A stretch of DNA of 64,000 nucleotides from Castor canadensis (lineage: Eukaryota; Chordata; Mammalia; Rodentia; Castoridae), in contig NC_133391.1 of the NCBI RefSeq assembly GCF_047511655.1, positions 104,755,384-104,819,383 on the forward strand, read 5' to 3'. Below the pieces are notes generated by a model. The model saw nothing but the letters and a program-made list of their open reading frames with translations. It had not been told where the DNA came from and did not search any database. Made by a program: the position numbers and the translations under genes. Positions within the stretch are counted from its first letter, which is position 1; every line of letters begins with the position of its first letter. Of this stretch, positions 1 through 11,400 are shown in pieces.

Positions 1-320
1 CAATAATCATTTAGAATAAAATCACTCCTTATTTAGGTCTCTATATTTTTTTCTTTCTCAATGTCAATCACACTGGTGAATAGGCCATGTTCTTTCCTCA
101 ATTTCTCGGTAGAATAGGAGCTTCTGAGAGCAGGTGCTGGGCCTCTTTACCTAGGTCTAAAAGAGTTGAGCAGAACAATTAAAGTTTAACTACTTAAAAA
201 TTTAAGTATTTATTTATTTAATTTAATTTTTGTTTATGTGAAGATGAACAACTGGGCTAAGAATGGTTTCTTCTCCTTCCATTCTGCCCTTCCTTCCTTC
301 TTTCTTTACTTTGTTTCTTT
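1..320. other. Unassigned AT-rich sequence
   Basis: I see no gene, recognisable repeat or conserved motif here. The segment ends in a pyrimidine-rich stretch that leads into the SINE at 324. Confidence 0.5.
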
Positions 321-323
321 CTG

Positions 324-399
324 TGTGATGCTGAGGTCAAACCCAATGCCTTACGCATGCTAGGCAAGTACTTGACCACTAGGCTACATCTCTAGCCCT
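324..399 (-). repeat. ID-like SINE (degenerate)
   Basis: On the + strand this is the reverse of the tRNA-derived SINE seen throughout the window. The landmarks are a diverged 'caaacccaatgcc', then 'gcatgctaggcaagta' and 'gaccactaggctac'. It is an old copy with several mismatches. Confidence 0.7.
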
Positions 400-1387
400 C
401 TAAGAACCATCTCTGACCAATCACTTCCATGAGTGAATGAACTGTAGGGTGTGGGAGGGGAGGTCACATGGAGATTATTTCCTTCCTTCTGTATAGGAAT
501 GACATTTGAGCCCAGAAGGAGAAATTTTTATTAGACAAAGGTCTGGCAGCAAGCACAACCACCCTTCACTGTTCCATATAAAACTACGTGGGAAAGCAAT
601 TTTGATTATTGTTGTAGAAGTCATCAATTCTAGAAAAAATATCCCAGAAGAAAATGGGGTTTTTTATTCCTTCTGGCTCAAAATAGTGGCTTATACACTT
701 CTGGAGATAGGAGAAATGCCAGCTTCAATTTATCAAACCATAAAATGTTAACTGTGTCATTTTATTGAGCCTTTATGACATACATTGCCAAGATGTGATT
801 TATAATCAGAAATGCTGTTTCTTCTTTCCCTACTCCTGTTGAGGGATCAGCCTAGCCTCAAGGACTCTAGCAAAAGCTTCTAGCTAGATAACACAGAAGG
901 TTGGTTCCTGTGTTCAGAAGTAGTCTCCCACCTGAGACAAAATACCTTTGCTCCAATTTTTGTTTTGTTTGCTTGTTTTCCTTGAGGGTATTCTGATCTT
1001 TTTCTTCATATTCCTGGCCTAACTTCCCAATCCATTATTAATTTCCTTACCTAGTAGGATCTCTGACTTTTTTTTATATTCAAACCTTTTGCCTAGAATT
1101 GTCTCATCTATCTCAATGCTTTGTGGCTTTTTGGCCTGTATTAATTCTTGCTGTCTGGGGTGTTAGACAGTTCTCATCCACCCATGCACTTCCAATCCAT
1201 AGTGACTCCTGACTCTGATAATGGTGGTGCTCTAGCTCAGACTATCACACCACAGGTGGCTCTACTTTTCTCTGGGATATATGCTATCATACTTACTAAT
1301 AGCTCTTTGTTGGCTACTTGTCTTACACTTTTGCATGCTGCTGCCCACAGTTATAAGATTTGTTCACAAATACAAGCAATACTATGA
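400..1387. other. Unassigned intergenic sequence
   Basis: No gene or repeat is recognised. Open frames up to about 80 codons occur but have no compositional or motif support. Several of them open without an ATG. Confidence 0.5.
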
Positions 1388-1945
1388 AAAATAGGTCACG
1401 CTAAGGGGAGGTCACTAATGGGAGAAGGAGGATAAAAGAAGGAGGTTAAGAAGGTGAATGTGGTTGATGTACTTTCTATACAAGCATAAATATGGAATTT
1501 TTAAATCTGCTGAAATCACCATAAGAAAGAGACTAAGGTAGAAAGAAAAAAATAGAAGAGATGAACCAATTCTGGTTATAATACATATATACATGAAAAT
1601 ATCACAACAAAACTTTCTGTATAGCTATCTTATACAAACAATAATGTCTTTTTTTTTTCAAAAACAGAGAACAGAAAGGTAAAACAGGTCCTGTCTGGGA
1701 GTTGGTACCAGTGGGAGAGGTAAAGATGTAGGGAAAGGTTGTAGGAGAGTGAATATGGTGGAATATTATATACTCATGGATGAAAATGGAAAAATGAGAC
1801 CCGTTGAAACTGTTCCAGGAATGGGGAGAGTGGGGATAAAGGGGAATGATGGAGGGAGTGAATTCATTTATCATATATTGTAAGAACTTAGGTAAATGTC
1901 ACAATGTATCCCAGGACAACACTAAGAAAAAAAGACACAAAAAAA
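1388..1945 (+). mobile_element. L1 3' UTR fragment
   Basis: The sequence runs parallel to 6000-6590, which is the 3' UTR of the L1 at 3743-6598. Shared landmarks are the 'gaggtcact' region, 'gttgatgtac', the purine-rich centre with 'ggaatggggagagtgggg', 'gaatgatgg' and 'cattgtaagaac'. It ends in an A-rich segment near 1925-1945. No ORF2 is attached, so this is a severely 5'-truncated insertion or an orphaned tail. Confidence 0.75.
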
Positions 1946-2439
1946 TGAAACACCTAAAGACTCCAACATGTTTTCATTAACTCCAAACTTAAATTAATAC
2001 ATGAATTTATAGTCATGTGTTGCTTAAAATGGAGATACGTGTTAAGATATATTTTAAGATAAGTGTTGCTAGACAATTTCATTGTTCTGCGAACACCATA
2101 GAGTATACTAACATACACCTACATGGTATAGCCTACTACACACTTAGGTCTTTGCTCCTAGGCTATAAACCTGTATAATATATCTTACAATACTGAATAC
2201 TGTAGGCAATTGTATTGGTGTATCTAAACCTATCTAAACATAGAAAGAGTACAGTAAAACTATGTTATAAGAGATAAAATATGGTACACTTATATGGTAT
2301 TTAGTAAGGATCAAGCTGCTTTGGATGAACCAGTAGATGAGTGTTGAGTAAATGTGGAAGCCTAGAACATTACAATATACTGCTATAGACTTTATGAGCA
2401 CAGTGCACACTTAGGCTGCACTAAATTTATTTTATTTTT

Positions 2440-2554
2440 TGGATGTTTGAGACAGGGTTTCATGATGTAGCCCAGGCTGCCCTCAAAATTAGGGTTCTCC
2501 TGCCTCAGCTTCCCAAATGCTAAGATTACAGGTGTGTGCCACCACACCCAGCTA
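2440..2554 (-). repeat. B1-type SINE monomer
   Basis: The + strand shows the reverse of a 7SL-derived B1: 'gagacagggtttcatg', 'cccaggctgccc', 'tcctgcctcagc', then 'gattacaggtgtgtgccacc'. It sits inside the DNA-transposon relic, so it is younger than that element. Confidence 0.85.
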
Positions 2555-2702
2555 ATTTTTTTAAATTTCCTTTCTTCAGCAATAAATTAGTGTTAGCTTA
2601 GTATAACATTTTTACTTTAAAAACTTAAAAATACTGTTGACTGTTTTGTAATAACAGCTTGAAACATAAACACATTGTATAGCTGTACAAAAACGTTTTC
2701 TT

Positions 2703-2930
2703 GGCCGAGCACCCGTGGCTCATGCCTGTAGTCCTAGCTACTCAGGAAGCAGAGATCAGGAGGATCATGGTTTGAAGCCAGCCCAGGCAAATAGTTGGTA
2801 AGACCCTATCACAAAAGTACCCAATGTGCACACACATACACAAAAGACTGGTGGAGTGGTGTAAGTGGCAGAGCACTTGCCTAGCAAGTATGAGGCCCAG
2901 AGTTCAAACCCCACTACCATAAAAAAAAAA
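2703..2930 (+). repeat. B1-dID composite SINE
   Basis: The B1 half ('gtggctcatgcctgtagtcc', 'gcagagatcaggaggatca', 'gaccctatc') is followed by the ID-like half ('ggtggagtggtgtaagtgg', 'cctagcaagtatgaggccc', 'agttcaaacccc') and an A tail. This dimer is the main clue to the host clade. It is inserted in the DNA-transposon relic. Confidence 0.9.
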
Positions 2931-3287
2931 GTTTTCTTTCTTTATGTCTCTATAAGTTTTTTTTTAATTCTAAACACTTTTATTTTGTATTTTCAACTTC
3001 TCTGTTAAAAACTAAGACAAAAACCCTCATGTTAGCCTAGACATACACAGGGTCAGGATCTTTAATATCTGTTTTTCACTTCCTCATCTTTTCTCATTGG
3101 AAGATCTTCAGGGCAATAACACATGTGGAGCTGTCATCTCTTATAATAACAATCACATCTTCTGGAAATTCTTCTCAAGGACCTTCCTAAGGCTGTTTTA
3201 TAGTTAACTTTCATTTTTATAGATAGGAGAACACTCTAAAATAATGATAAAAATGCAGTATAATAAACTCACAAATAAGCAACATAG

Positions 3288-3612
3288 GCCAGGCACAGTA
3301 ACTCATGCATGAATCCCAGCTACTTGGGAGGCAGAGATAGTGGTTCAATTCCAAAAAGGCAAAAAATTAATGAGACTCTATCTCAAAGAACAAGCCATTA
3401 TGGTGGTATGTGAGTGTAATTTCAGCAATGTGAGAGGCAGAAATAGAAGAATTGCTCTCCAAGCATGGCTTCAAGCAAAAACTGTGAGACCATATCTGAA
3501 AAGGAACTAAAACAAAAGGAAAAAAAAAAAAGGGTGACGCTAGGGTGTCTTTCTAGCATGTGTGAGGTCCTGAGTTCAAACCCCAGTACCATCAGGAGAG
3601 AAAAAAAAAGAA
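3288..3612 (+). repeat. Rearranged B1/ID SINE cluster
   Basis: There are two B1-like heads ('ggccaggcacagtaactcat' and, less clearly, 'ccattatggtggtatgtg') and then an ID half with 'ctagcatgtgtgaggtcctg' and 'ttcaaaccccagtacc', plus an A-rich tail. It is either two nested insertions or a B1-B1-ID trimer. Confidence 0.7.
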
Positions 3613-3742
3613 GGAAAGAAAGAAAAGAAGGAGCAACATAGTTGTATATTATCATTTCCAAGTGTTATATATTGTATTAAATTGTATTGCTATATTTTAT
3701 GAAACTGGCAGCACGGGGGGTTGTTTACATCAGCATCACCAT

Positions 3743-6598
3743 AAAATACAGGCCAATCTCTACAATGAACATGGATGCCAAAATCCTCAATAAAATATTG
3801 GCAAACCAAATTCAACAGCATATCAAAAAGATCATAGCCCGCAATCGAGTAGGTTTCATCCCAGGGATGCAGGGATGCTTCTACATATACAAATCATTAA
3901 ATGTATACAGCATGGTAACAGAAGCAAAAACAAAGACCACATAATCATCTCAATAGATGCAGAAAAAGCTTTCAACAAAATTGGACATCCTTTCATGATA
4001 AAAGCTCTGATGAAAGTAGGAATACAAAGAATGTATCTCAGCATAATAAAGGCTAGATATAACAAGCCTATAGCCCAACATCATACCAAATGGGGAAAAA
4101 CAAACTATTTCCTCTATAGGCAGAAATGAGGCAAGGGTGTCCACACTCTCCCCTCTTATTTAACATAATTTTGGAATTCCTAGTAAAAGCAATAAGGCAG
4201 GAAGAAGAAATAAAAGGAATACAAATTGAAACGGAAGTAGTCAAACTATCCTTATTTGCAGATGACATGATATTATACCTGAAAGACTCAAAAAACTCCT
4301 ACACACCATAAATGGCTTCAGCAAAGTAGCAGGATACAAAAACAATTAACAAAAGAACCAATTTACAAAAAAAGTAGCCTTTCTATACATCAACAATGGA
4401 CAGACTGAGAAAGAATATAGGAAAATAATTCCATTCACAATAGCTTCAAAAAAATAAAATACCGAGGAATAAACTTAACAAAAGATGTGAAAGACCTCAA
4501 CAAAGAAAACTATAAACCATTGAAGAAAGAAATCGAAGTCTATAGAAGATGGAAAGATCTCCCATGCTCATGGATTGGTAGAATCAACATAGTAAAAATG
4601 GCTGTGCTACCAAAAGCAATCTATATATTCAGTGCAATTTCCATAAAAATTCCAATAACATTCATCATGGAGATTGAAAAATCAACCCCAAAGATCATCT
4701 GGAAGCACAAAAGACCACAAATAGCCAAGGCAATGCTGAGTAAAAAGAACAAATGCTGGAGTTATCACAATATCTGACTTCAAACTGTACTACAAAGCCG
4801 TAGCAATAAAAACAGCATGGTACTGGCCAAAAACCAGATATGAAGACCAGTGGAACAGAATAGAGCACCCAGATATGAATCAACACAGCTATGCCCACCT
4901 ACTTTTTGACAGGTGCCAAAAACATACAATGGAGAAAAGACAGTCTCTTTAACAAATGTTGTTGGGAAAACTAGATATCTGCCTGGAGAAAACTAAAACT
5001 TGATCCATGCCTGTCACACTGTACAAGTATCACCTCCAGACTTTAATATTAGACTTGAAACCTTGAAGCTAATACAGGAAAGAACAGGGAATACGCTGGA
5101 AGTAAGAGGCATAAGCAAGGACTTCCTTACTAGAATTCAAATGGCTCAGCAACTAAGAGAAAGGACTGATAAATGGGACTACATGAAATTAAAAGCTTCT
5201 GCACAGCAAAAGAAATGGTCTCTAAATTGAAGAGGCCACCCACATAATGGGAGGAAATCTTTGCTAGCTATACATCAGACAAGGAACTGATAACAGAATA
5301 TATAGGGAGCTCAAAAAACTAAACTCCTCCAAAATCACTGACTGAATAAAGAGATGGACAACTGAACTAAATAGAACTTTTCAAAGGAAGAAGTCCAACT
5401 AGCTAAAAAACACATGAAAAAATGTTCACCATCCATGGCCATAAAGGAAATACAAATCAAAACCACAGTAAGATTCCACTTCACTCCTGTTAAAATAGCT
5501 ACCATCAAGAATACCAACAACTACAAATGCTGGTGAAGATGCAGGGAAAAAGGAATCCTCATACCCTGCTGGTGGGAATGTACACTACTAAAACAACTAT
5601 GGAAATCTGTATGGATCTCCTTAAAAAACTAAAAAAAGATCTGCCATACGGTCCAGCAATACCACTCCTAGGAATATACCCAAAGAAATTTGAATCAGGT
5701 TATTACAAAGGCACCTGCACACCCATGTTTATTGAAGCATTATTCACAATAGCCAAGCTATGGAAACAGCCAAGATGCCCCACTACTGACAAATGGATTA
5801 AGAAAATGTGGTATTTATTCACAGTGGAATTTTACTCAGCCACAAAGAAAAGTAAAATTTTGTTATTTGCAGGTAAACAGATGGAACTAGAGAACATCAT
5901 CTTAAGTAAAGTTAGCCAGGCTCAGAAGTCCAAAAATTGCATGTGCTCCCTCATATGCAGATTATAGACCTAAAACAAATGCCGTAATATTATTGGATGT
6001 GCGTTAAGGAGAGCACATATAGAAAGAATAGGGCAAGAAGGGAAACCAAAAACTTAAAGGTGGTTGATGTGCTCAATGTAGAGGGGGGAATACAGTAATC
6101 TTAAACTGGCTGAGGCCACTATGGGAAGGAGATTAGGGGCAGTGAAGAGGACTGGTAGAGATGAACCAGTTTGGGTTGTAATGCATATATGCATGGAAAC
6201 AACACAAGGAATCTCCTTTTATAGCTATCTTTATCTCAAACTAGCAAAAACACCATGTTTTTCATATTATCTTTTGTGCTTTTTCTTCTACAAAATCAGA
6301 GAACAGAAGGGTGGAAGAGATTATGCCTGGAGGTGGGGGTTGGGGTGAAACCAGGGGGAAGCCGGAGGTGGCAGGGAAAGGAGTAGGTGGATGAGTATGG
6401 TGTAAATAATATATACATATGTAAATAAATGCAAAAATGATATCTGTTGAAATTCTTCCAGGAATGGAGGGAAGGGGGAATAAAGGAGAATGATGGGTGG
6501 GGTGAATTCAAGTATGAAATATTTGATACATTGTAAGAACATTTGTAAATTCCACAATGTACCCCCCACCCAGCACAACAATAAAAAAAGAAGAAGAA
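3743..6598 (+). pseudogene. Degenerate 5'-truncated L1 (ORF2 and 3' UTR)
   Basis: Translation in shifting frames gives the L1 ORF2 reverse transcriptase onward. It starts in the '[14 protein letters not shown]' block near 3750 and passes the catalytic FADD (about 4255-4270) and the '[13 protein letters not shown]' block. It ends with the C-terminal '[14 protein letters not shown]' block near 5780-5820. ORF2 finishes near 5965, followed by a purine-rich 3' UTR and a short A-rich tail at 6580-6598. Frameshifts and stops (for example 4127, 4313) make it non-coding. It interrupts the DNA-transposon relic. I cannot define clean target-site duplications. Confidence 0.9.
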
Positions 6599-6599
6599 A

Positions 6600-7445
6600 C
6601 TTTAAGTTGTTCCTTGAACCACATAAGAAGCAGGAGTGGACGCTGCATTAGTTGTGGCAAGCAGAGTAGGCAGAGAGCACCACAGATGCTAAATCTGGCA
6701 CTCTACACAAATATAGTTAAGATGGGAGATCTGCAATCTGCTGTACTTTCTAGCTTGCCACTAGTGTTATGGTGGGGAACCGTCTTAAGAGCTGTTTTAC
6801 CATCAAGCCTTCTGACTGTGGGGTTCATCAGGCCCTGCCTTTTTACATCCCCAAGTCACAACAGTCTCTCCACTTCACTAGGTAAGCAAGCAACCACTCC
6901 AAGCATCAGTGTAGGCCCAAGAAACTAGTTGTGACATGGACCAGACCATGGTCACAGGATTATGTGGTGGGAAGTGCAGGCTGTGTTGCAGAGGAAAGTG
7001 GAAGATGATTCCATTTGGGAAAGGTGGTGTGACCTCTGGGAAGAGGAGCAACAGAAGGTAAGGCAGGACTGGGTTCAACTTCCATAGTCTTTTCAGAGAA
7101 AGAAAATGACTCATAGGCCTTTGGCCCCAACTGTTGAACTTCAAAACCAGAGACTGAGAAAAAAAAGGAAGCATCCTTCTCCTTTCTCTCCCCAGCAAGG
7201 AAGAACTAGTGACCTTTTAAAAATTATTTTTACTATTATTAGTATTGCTTTGATTTGTTTTATACTTGTTTTGATGTTGTTCACTGTTATTTTTCATACC
7301 TTTATCCCATATACTTTTCATTTCCTTCTTGCTTTTCTCTTTTTCCTTTTCTCTATCTCCCCTTTCTTATTGCCTTATTATTAATACTTCTACCTTTATT
7401 AATGTTTAACTTCCTAGTTTATTTTATGTTATCTTCACTCCTTTC
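6600..7445. other. Unassigned sequence between L1 and SINEs
   Basis: No recognisable gene. 6600-7200 has more balanced composition than its surroundings and could be an old LTR or unique DNA, but I see no paired TG...CA ends. 7200-7440 is T-rich. Confidence 0.4.
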
Positions 7446-7446
7446 A

Positions 7447-7630
7447 GTGGTACTGGGGTTTGAACTCAGAGGCTTTTGCTTGATAGCCAGGTGAGCTACC
7501 ACTTGAACCATGTCCCCAGTCCTTTTTTGCTGTAGTTATTTTTCAGATACTTTTTTGTCCAGTGCCAGACTCAGACTACAGTCTTATTGTATAGTTGAGA
7601 TTACAGGCATGTGCCACCATGCCCAGTTCT
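7447..7630 (-). repeat. B1-dID SINE
   Basis: On the + strand the reversed ID half ('gtactggggtttgaactcag', 'gtgagctaccacttgaacca') is followed by a diverged reversed B1 half ending 'gattacaggcatgtgccacc'. Confidence 0.8.
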
Positions 7631-7645
7631 CAGAGTTTTTTGATT

Positions 7646-7732
7646 TTTTTTTTGGTGGTACTGGGATTTGAACCCAGAGCCTCATGTGTGCTAGGCAGGT
7701 GCTCTATCACTTTGAGCCACTCCACCAGCCCT
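7646..7732 (-). repeat. ID-like SINE
   Basis: Well-preserved reversed ID half: 'ggtggtactgggatttgaac', 'gtgctaggcaggtgctctat' and 'gagccactccaccagccct'. The T tract before it corresponds to the A tail. Confidence 0.9.
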
Positions 7733-8237
7733 CTGGTTTGTTTTTGCATTGTTGTTACTGCAGTCTGCTTTCTCCCCATTAAAAAGACAGTGAGGCTAAA
7801 ACTTCAAAAGATGGCTGCATACTAAAAGGCCCCCATATAGAGCTGGAAGAGATATCTAGAGAAAGATATGGACATCCAAATATAGGAGGCATTTAGAACC
7901 CCAAATAGAAATTACTAAAACAGAATCATTACATGTTAGACTATAGTTAAAATAACAAGAGCAGAGAACAAAGAAGGAATATTGAAAGCTGCAAGAGGGA
8001 AGTGCTAAGTTACTTACACAGGTATAAGAAAAACAGCAGATTTCTCTGCAGAAACCATCAAATATGAGAGATCATAGAATGATATAGTCAAGCTCTGAAA
8101 GTAAACAACTGTCAATCTAGACTACTATTGCAGCAAAGTTATCCTTTAAAATTAATAGAGACATAAAGATATTCCAAGATAAGCACAGACTAAAACAATT
8201 CATGTCTACTAAATCACATTGAAGAAGATATTTAAAG

Positions 8238-8335
8238 GGGCTGACAGAGTGGATTAAATGGTAGAGTACCTGCCTAGCAAGCATGAGGCCCTGAGTTCAA
8301 GCTCCAGTACTACAGAAAAACAACAACAAAAATAA
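8238..8335 (+). repeat. ID-like SINE inside the ancient L1
   Basis: 'ggctgacagagtggattaaa', 'cctgcctagcaagcatgagg' and 'cctgagttcaagctccagta', then an A-rich tail. Confidence 0.85.
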
Positions 8336-8349
8336 AAGTTATTCCACTT

Positions 8350-8452
8350 TGGGGATGGGGGAGAGAGAGGCAGCAGGAGGCAGCGGGGAAAGATGGCCCA
8401 AACAATGTGTGCACATATGAATAAATGAAAATAAAAAAAATTTTTAAAAAGA
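8350..8452 (+). mobile_element. Short L1 3'-terminal fragment
   Basis: A G-rich stretch is followed by 'caatgtgtgcacatatgaat', an AATAAA-like signal and an A tail. This matches the extreme 3' end of the young L1s, seen reversed at 13834-13900 and 48575-48670. Only about 100 bp is present. It lies directly downstream of an ID SINE. Confidence 0.65.
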
Positions 8453-9206
8453 GATTTAAAAGACTACTACACACAGAAGAGGATAAAGGAAATTCACAAT
8501 CATAAGAGTTCAGGAAAGAAGAAATCTCACTAAAATGCATAAACAAATAAGAATTAGGAAAGGATCACACTGTATCAAGTCAGTAAACCTGCAAACTTCT
8601 AAGACAAACACAGGAGAAAGAAAAGAACAAAAAGTACTTGAGGTAACCAGGAAAAGAAAAGCAACAACAAAATTACAGGAAGTAGCACTTACATCTATTA
8701 ATAACCCTAAATGTAAATGAACTTAACTTTTCAATTAAGATGCAGGCTGACTAATTGGATTAAAAAACATCTGTTTTTTGACATCAACAAACACCTCACT
8801 GGCAAAGATATACACAGACTAAAAGCAAGCTGGAGTAGCTATACTCATATTTGACAAAGAAGGCTTCAAGCCAAAATTATTCAGAAGAGATAAAGGTCAC
8901 AGCATACTAATAAGGGGAAAAATCCATCAAAGATGTAACAATTGTAAATATATTTTTGTTGAATGTTGGTGTACTCAATTTCATAAGGTAAATGTTACTT
9001 AACATAAAAAGACAGAGTTCCAGACACAATAATAGTGGATGATTTCAACACCCACTATTTTTCATCCAGACAGAAAGTTAAGAAAGAAACCTCAGAGTTA
9101 AACTATACCTTAAATCAAATGGATTTAACAAATATCTACAGATGTCCATCTAATGATTGTGGAATACATATTGTTCTCAGCAGCCCATCAAGCTTTCTCC
9201 AAAATA

Positions 9207-9211
9207 GATCA
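9207..9211. repeat. ERV-1 target-site duplication, left copy (GATCA)
   Basis: GATCA immediately precedes the TG terminus of the left LTR and is repeated at 18641-18645 after the CA terminus of the right LTR. Removing the provirus and one copy restores a continuous L1 endonuclease sequence. Confidence 0.85.
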
Positions 9212-9569
9212 TGAAAGGAAAATGAAGAAGCAAGAGAGAGAGACCAAGAAAGAACCTAAAACCTCTACAAGCAGCAGGTCTTTATTAGGGAGAGGAGACC
9301 TGAGAGGGATTCTTGGACATCTGAGAGGTGCAAGAGCATGCCTTTCTTACAGGCTGGACTTTTTAAGCATACTGTGGTGGAAAAAGGGAAGTTGGAGGGG
9401 GATAGGCATTAGGAAAAATGACTGCAAAGGGGAAATGGGGGAAGATGCTGGACATTATCAGGAAGGTCACTGGAGCTGGGCAGCCAGCCAACACGTGTTG
9501 TTTATCTCTGATTATTTTATAGAAGGTAGCCATGTTTACATTGTTTTAGTGTTTCTCAGTATTCCAACA
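9212..9569 (-). repeat. ERV-1 3' LTR
   Basis: This 358-bp LTR begins TG and ends CA on the + strand (inverted termini read the same on the coding strand). It aligns along its length with 18274-18640. An AATAAA signal lies on the minus strand at 9281-9286. Compared with the right copy it lacks about 11 bp near 9320. Confidence 0.9.
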
Positions 9570-9599
9570 TTCCAGGCTTTTTATTATATATGTGTATGT

Positions 9600-10310
9600 G
9601 TGTGTGATAAGGGGCATTACTAGTCTTCTGTCTACTTCCTGCTGGCCGGGGAGAATGTGGGGTGTTGTCAAGCCTGGAGAGTTTGTAGAAGCATGATGGC
9701 TTTAAATTGCTCCCTGAGGTAGCCCAAGAAATGGCAATAATACACTCCTGTAAAAATCTTTGGAGAATATTAATAAGACATAGTGGAAATATTAAAGCCA
9801 GGCAAACAAGGATGAGAGGAACTGCCAATGGAATGAGCCATGGGTATAAGGAGGAAAGAATACAGTAGGCTGTGAGGATGTTAGCTGTTGGGCCCTATCT
9901 CTAAGTTTGTTTACTTTGTCTCTAACTATACCAGATTTATTGGTAAAGAAACAACAGTCCTCCCCTCAGAAGAGGCATATCCTGCCTTTTTCAGCTGGGA
10001 GGAGATCTAATCCCTTCCAGTTTTGTAGGACCACTGCCACTAATGAGTTGACCTAATCCTGGATTGCAGAAATCTGTAAGGCAATGTTATTAAGGCTTTC
10101 TTTTAGAGTTGTGGATAGTTTTTGGAATTGGCTGATTGACACCCATAATCCAGCCAATCCTGTCCCAACTCACTGGAAACTCCCCACCTGACCCCAAAGA
10201 TTAACAAAGGGACAGTTGTTAACCTTTATATCCCCAAATGGGTGCCAAGGACAGTTGGGCAGACAGTAACCTAACTACAACTTATCTTTCTTGGTTGCCT
10301 AGCAGCAATA
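9600..10310 (-). pseudogene. ERV-1 env transmembrane-subunit relic
   Basis: Minus-strand translation in broken frames shows the class I transmembrane-subunit signature. An LQN-GLDLL-type block near 9990-10025 is followed by a CX6CC disulfide motif near 9960-9985, with an in-frame stop inside the six-residue spacer. A hydrophobic membrane anchor is encoded near 9745-9830. The surface subunit is essentially absent, because the sequence passes from integrase-like codons (above 10320) almost directly into this region. The relic could not give a functional envelope. Confidence 0.75.
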
Positions 10311-10319
10311 TTTTTTACG

Positions 10320-10900
10320 ACCTTTTTGGTACTTTTCAATTAGCCCCTTATATCAAGCCCAAGCCTATGTGTGGCAGTGGGCTCTAGCTCTCTTGTTGGT
10401 AGTGAGGAAAGCTTTGATCTATCCTGTTAAGGTGTCAATGAAAACTAGAAGATATCTGATGCACTTAATGGGGGCCATATTAGTAAAATTCACTAGCCAG
10501 TCTGACCCAGGTAAGTGACCTCTTGCCTGATGAGTGGTACAGGTGGGGGGTTAGGGCAGGATGTTTGATAGAGGGTTAGTTTTGGAACATGTTGTAACAG
10601 GATGAGTTTTTGTTTTTGTTTTTTTTTTTTAGTGTTTTGCGAAGTTAGGATTAGGAGTAATATGAGTTTTAATACAATGGAGTAAAGACAGAGGGTTAGA
10701 GTGGAAGATTTGATGGATGACAGTTAGTATGGGTTTAATTTGTTGTTCTGGTAGAAGAAGAGTATTATTAAGAACCCAGTATCCTTTGTGTTGGCTAACC
10801 CCCTGAATTTTTAATAGTTTTATCTCTTTTTGTGTGTAACAATAGTGAATTGGTAGAATGGCCTGGGGGGGGGGTGGTATTTGTTGGGCTGCCTGTTTAG
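10320..10900 (-). pseudogene. ERV-1 pol: integrase relic
   Basis: 10320-10560 translates (minus) to an integrase-core segment with the 'PG-DW---F' and 'YLLVFIDTLTG' blocks, the latter carrying the first catalytic Asp. 10630-10850 encodes the N-terminal zinc-domain region with a His-containing block ('HQIFH'). The C-terminal part, which includes the catalytic Glu, is not found. It appears deleted together with the env surface region. Confidence 0.75.
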
Positions 10901-11400
10901 CTGTGGTGTCTATCAAATTATGGCTAATAGATATGAAGGTGTTATTGTTTTGATGTCCCTTACAGTGAAGGATGACAGCTGTGTGAGGGAGAGTGGCTGC
11001 TTGTAAAAGGGACATAATATGTTTCTCATTGGTAATTGGGGATCCCTTAGATGTTAAGAAGCCCCGTTCTTTCCATATTTGGCTATTAGAATGGATGATA
11101 TTGTATGTGTATTTTGAGTCTGTATAAATGTTAACTGTCTTGTCTTTTGCCCTTTGTAATGCTTGTGTAAGAGCATATTGGAAGGTAGTTGTATGAGGAA
11201 GGCTATTTGTTTCTATTGTGGTATATGTATTATTATTTGGGTCTCCCTCAACTATTGCATATCCTGCTCTAGCTGTAGAGGTAGTGGAGGCCTTTGTAGA
11301 ACTGCCATCTATAAACCAGGTGGGGACATCAGGTATGGAGGTGTCTAGGATGTGATAAAGGTTGTAAGTGAGTCATCAGTATCTCAATACAGTCATGAGC
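10900..11400 (-). pseudogene. ERV-1 pol: RNase H relic
   Basis: Minus-strand translation shows the RNase H landmarks in order: WFIDGSS (about 11303-11322, first catalytic Asp), YTDSKY (about 11112-11130), and 'HCKGHQ' near 10960. Spacing agrees with gammaretrovirus-like RNase H. It is a fragment of a disrupted polyprotein. Confidence 0.8.

Larger units (their letters stand above)
2005..3742. mobile_element. Relic of an ancient DNA transposon, interrupted by SINEs
   Basis: The non-SINE pieces read as one old element. 2005-2430 contains 'tatagcctactacacacttagg' split across mutations and 'gaatactgtaggcaattg'. 2555-2700 and 2935-3285 contain 'cctagacatacacagggtc' and 'ggcaataacacatgtggagc'. 3640-3742 contains 'actggcagcac' and 'catcagcatcacc'. 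I recognise this order from a common mammalian DNA-transposon family, probably Tigger-like (pogo/TcMar), but the family name is uncertain. No transposase frame survives. The right end is cut by the L1 at 3743. Confidence 0.55.
7800..9211 (+). pseudogene. Ancient L1 (5' part: ORF1 end and ORF2 endonuclease), split by ERV-1
   Basis: 7850-8230 and 8460-8690 resemble the 3' half of ORF1 of an old mammalian (L1M-type) element, with landmarks 'gcagatttctctgcagaaac' and 'gcaaagttatcctttaaaa'. 8700-9206 matches the start of ORF2: 'ctaaatgtaaatgaac', then the endonuclease region including 'gtggatgatttcaacaccc' (the GDFN position) and 'ttctccaaaatagatcat'. The element is interrupted at 9211 by the ERV-1 provirus and resumes at 18646 in the same orientation. 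All frames are broken. Confidence 0.8.

Noticed and set aside
2703..2930. tRNA gene from the box A/box B-like sequences in SINEs
   Set aside because: The tRNA-like part is an ID-type SINE head without a full cloverleaf, and it recurs throughout the window.
6557..7198. Overlapping open frames of 106 and 123 codons on opposite strands
   Set aside because: The + frame starts in the L1 tail and neither shows a domain. Insufficient support for a gene.
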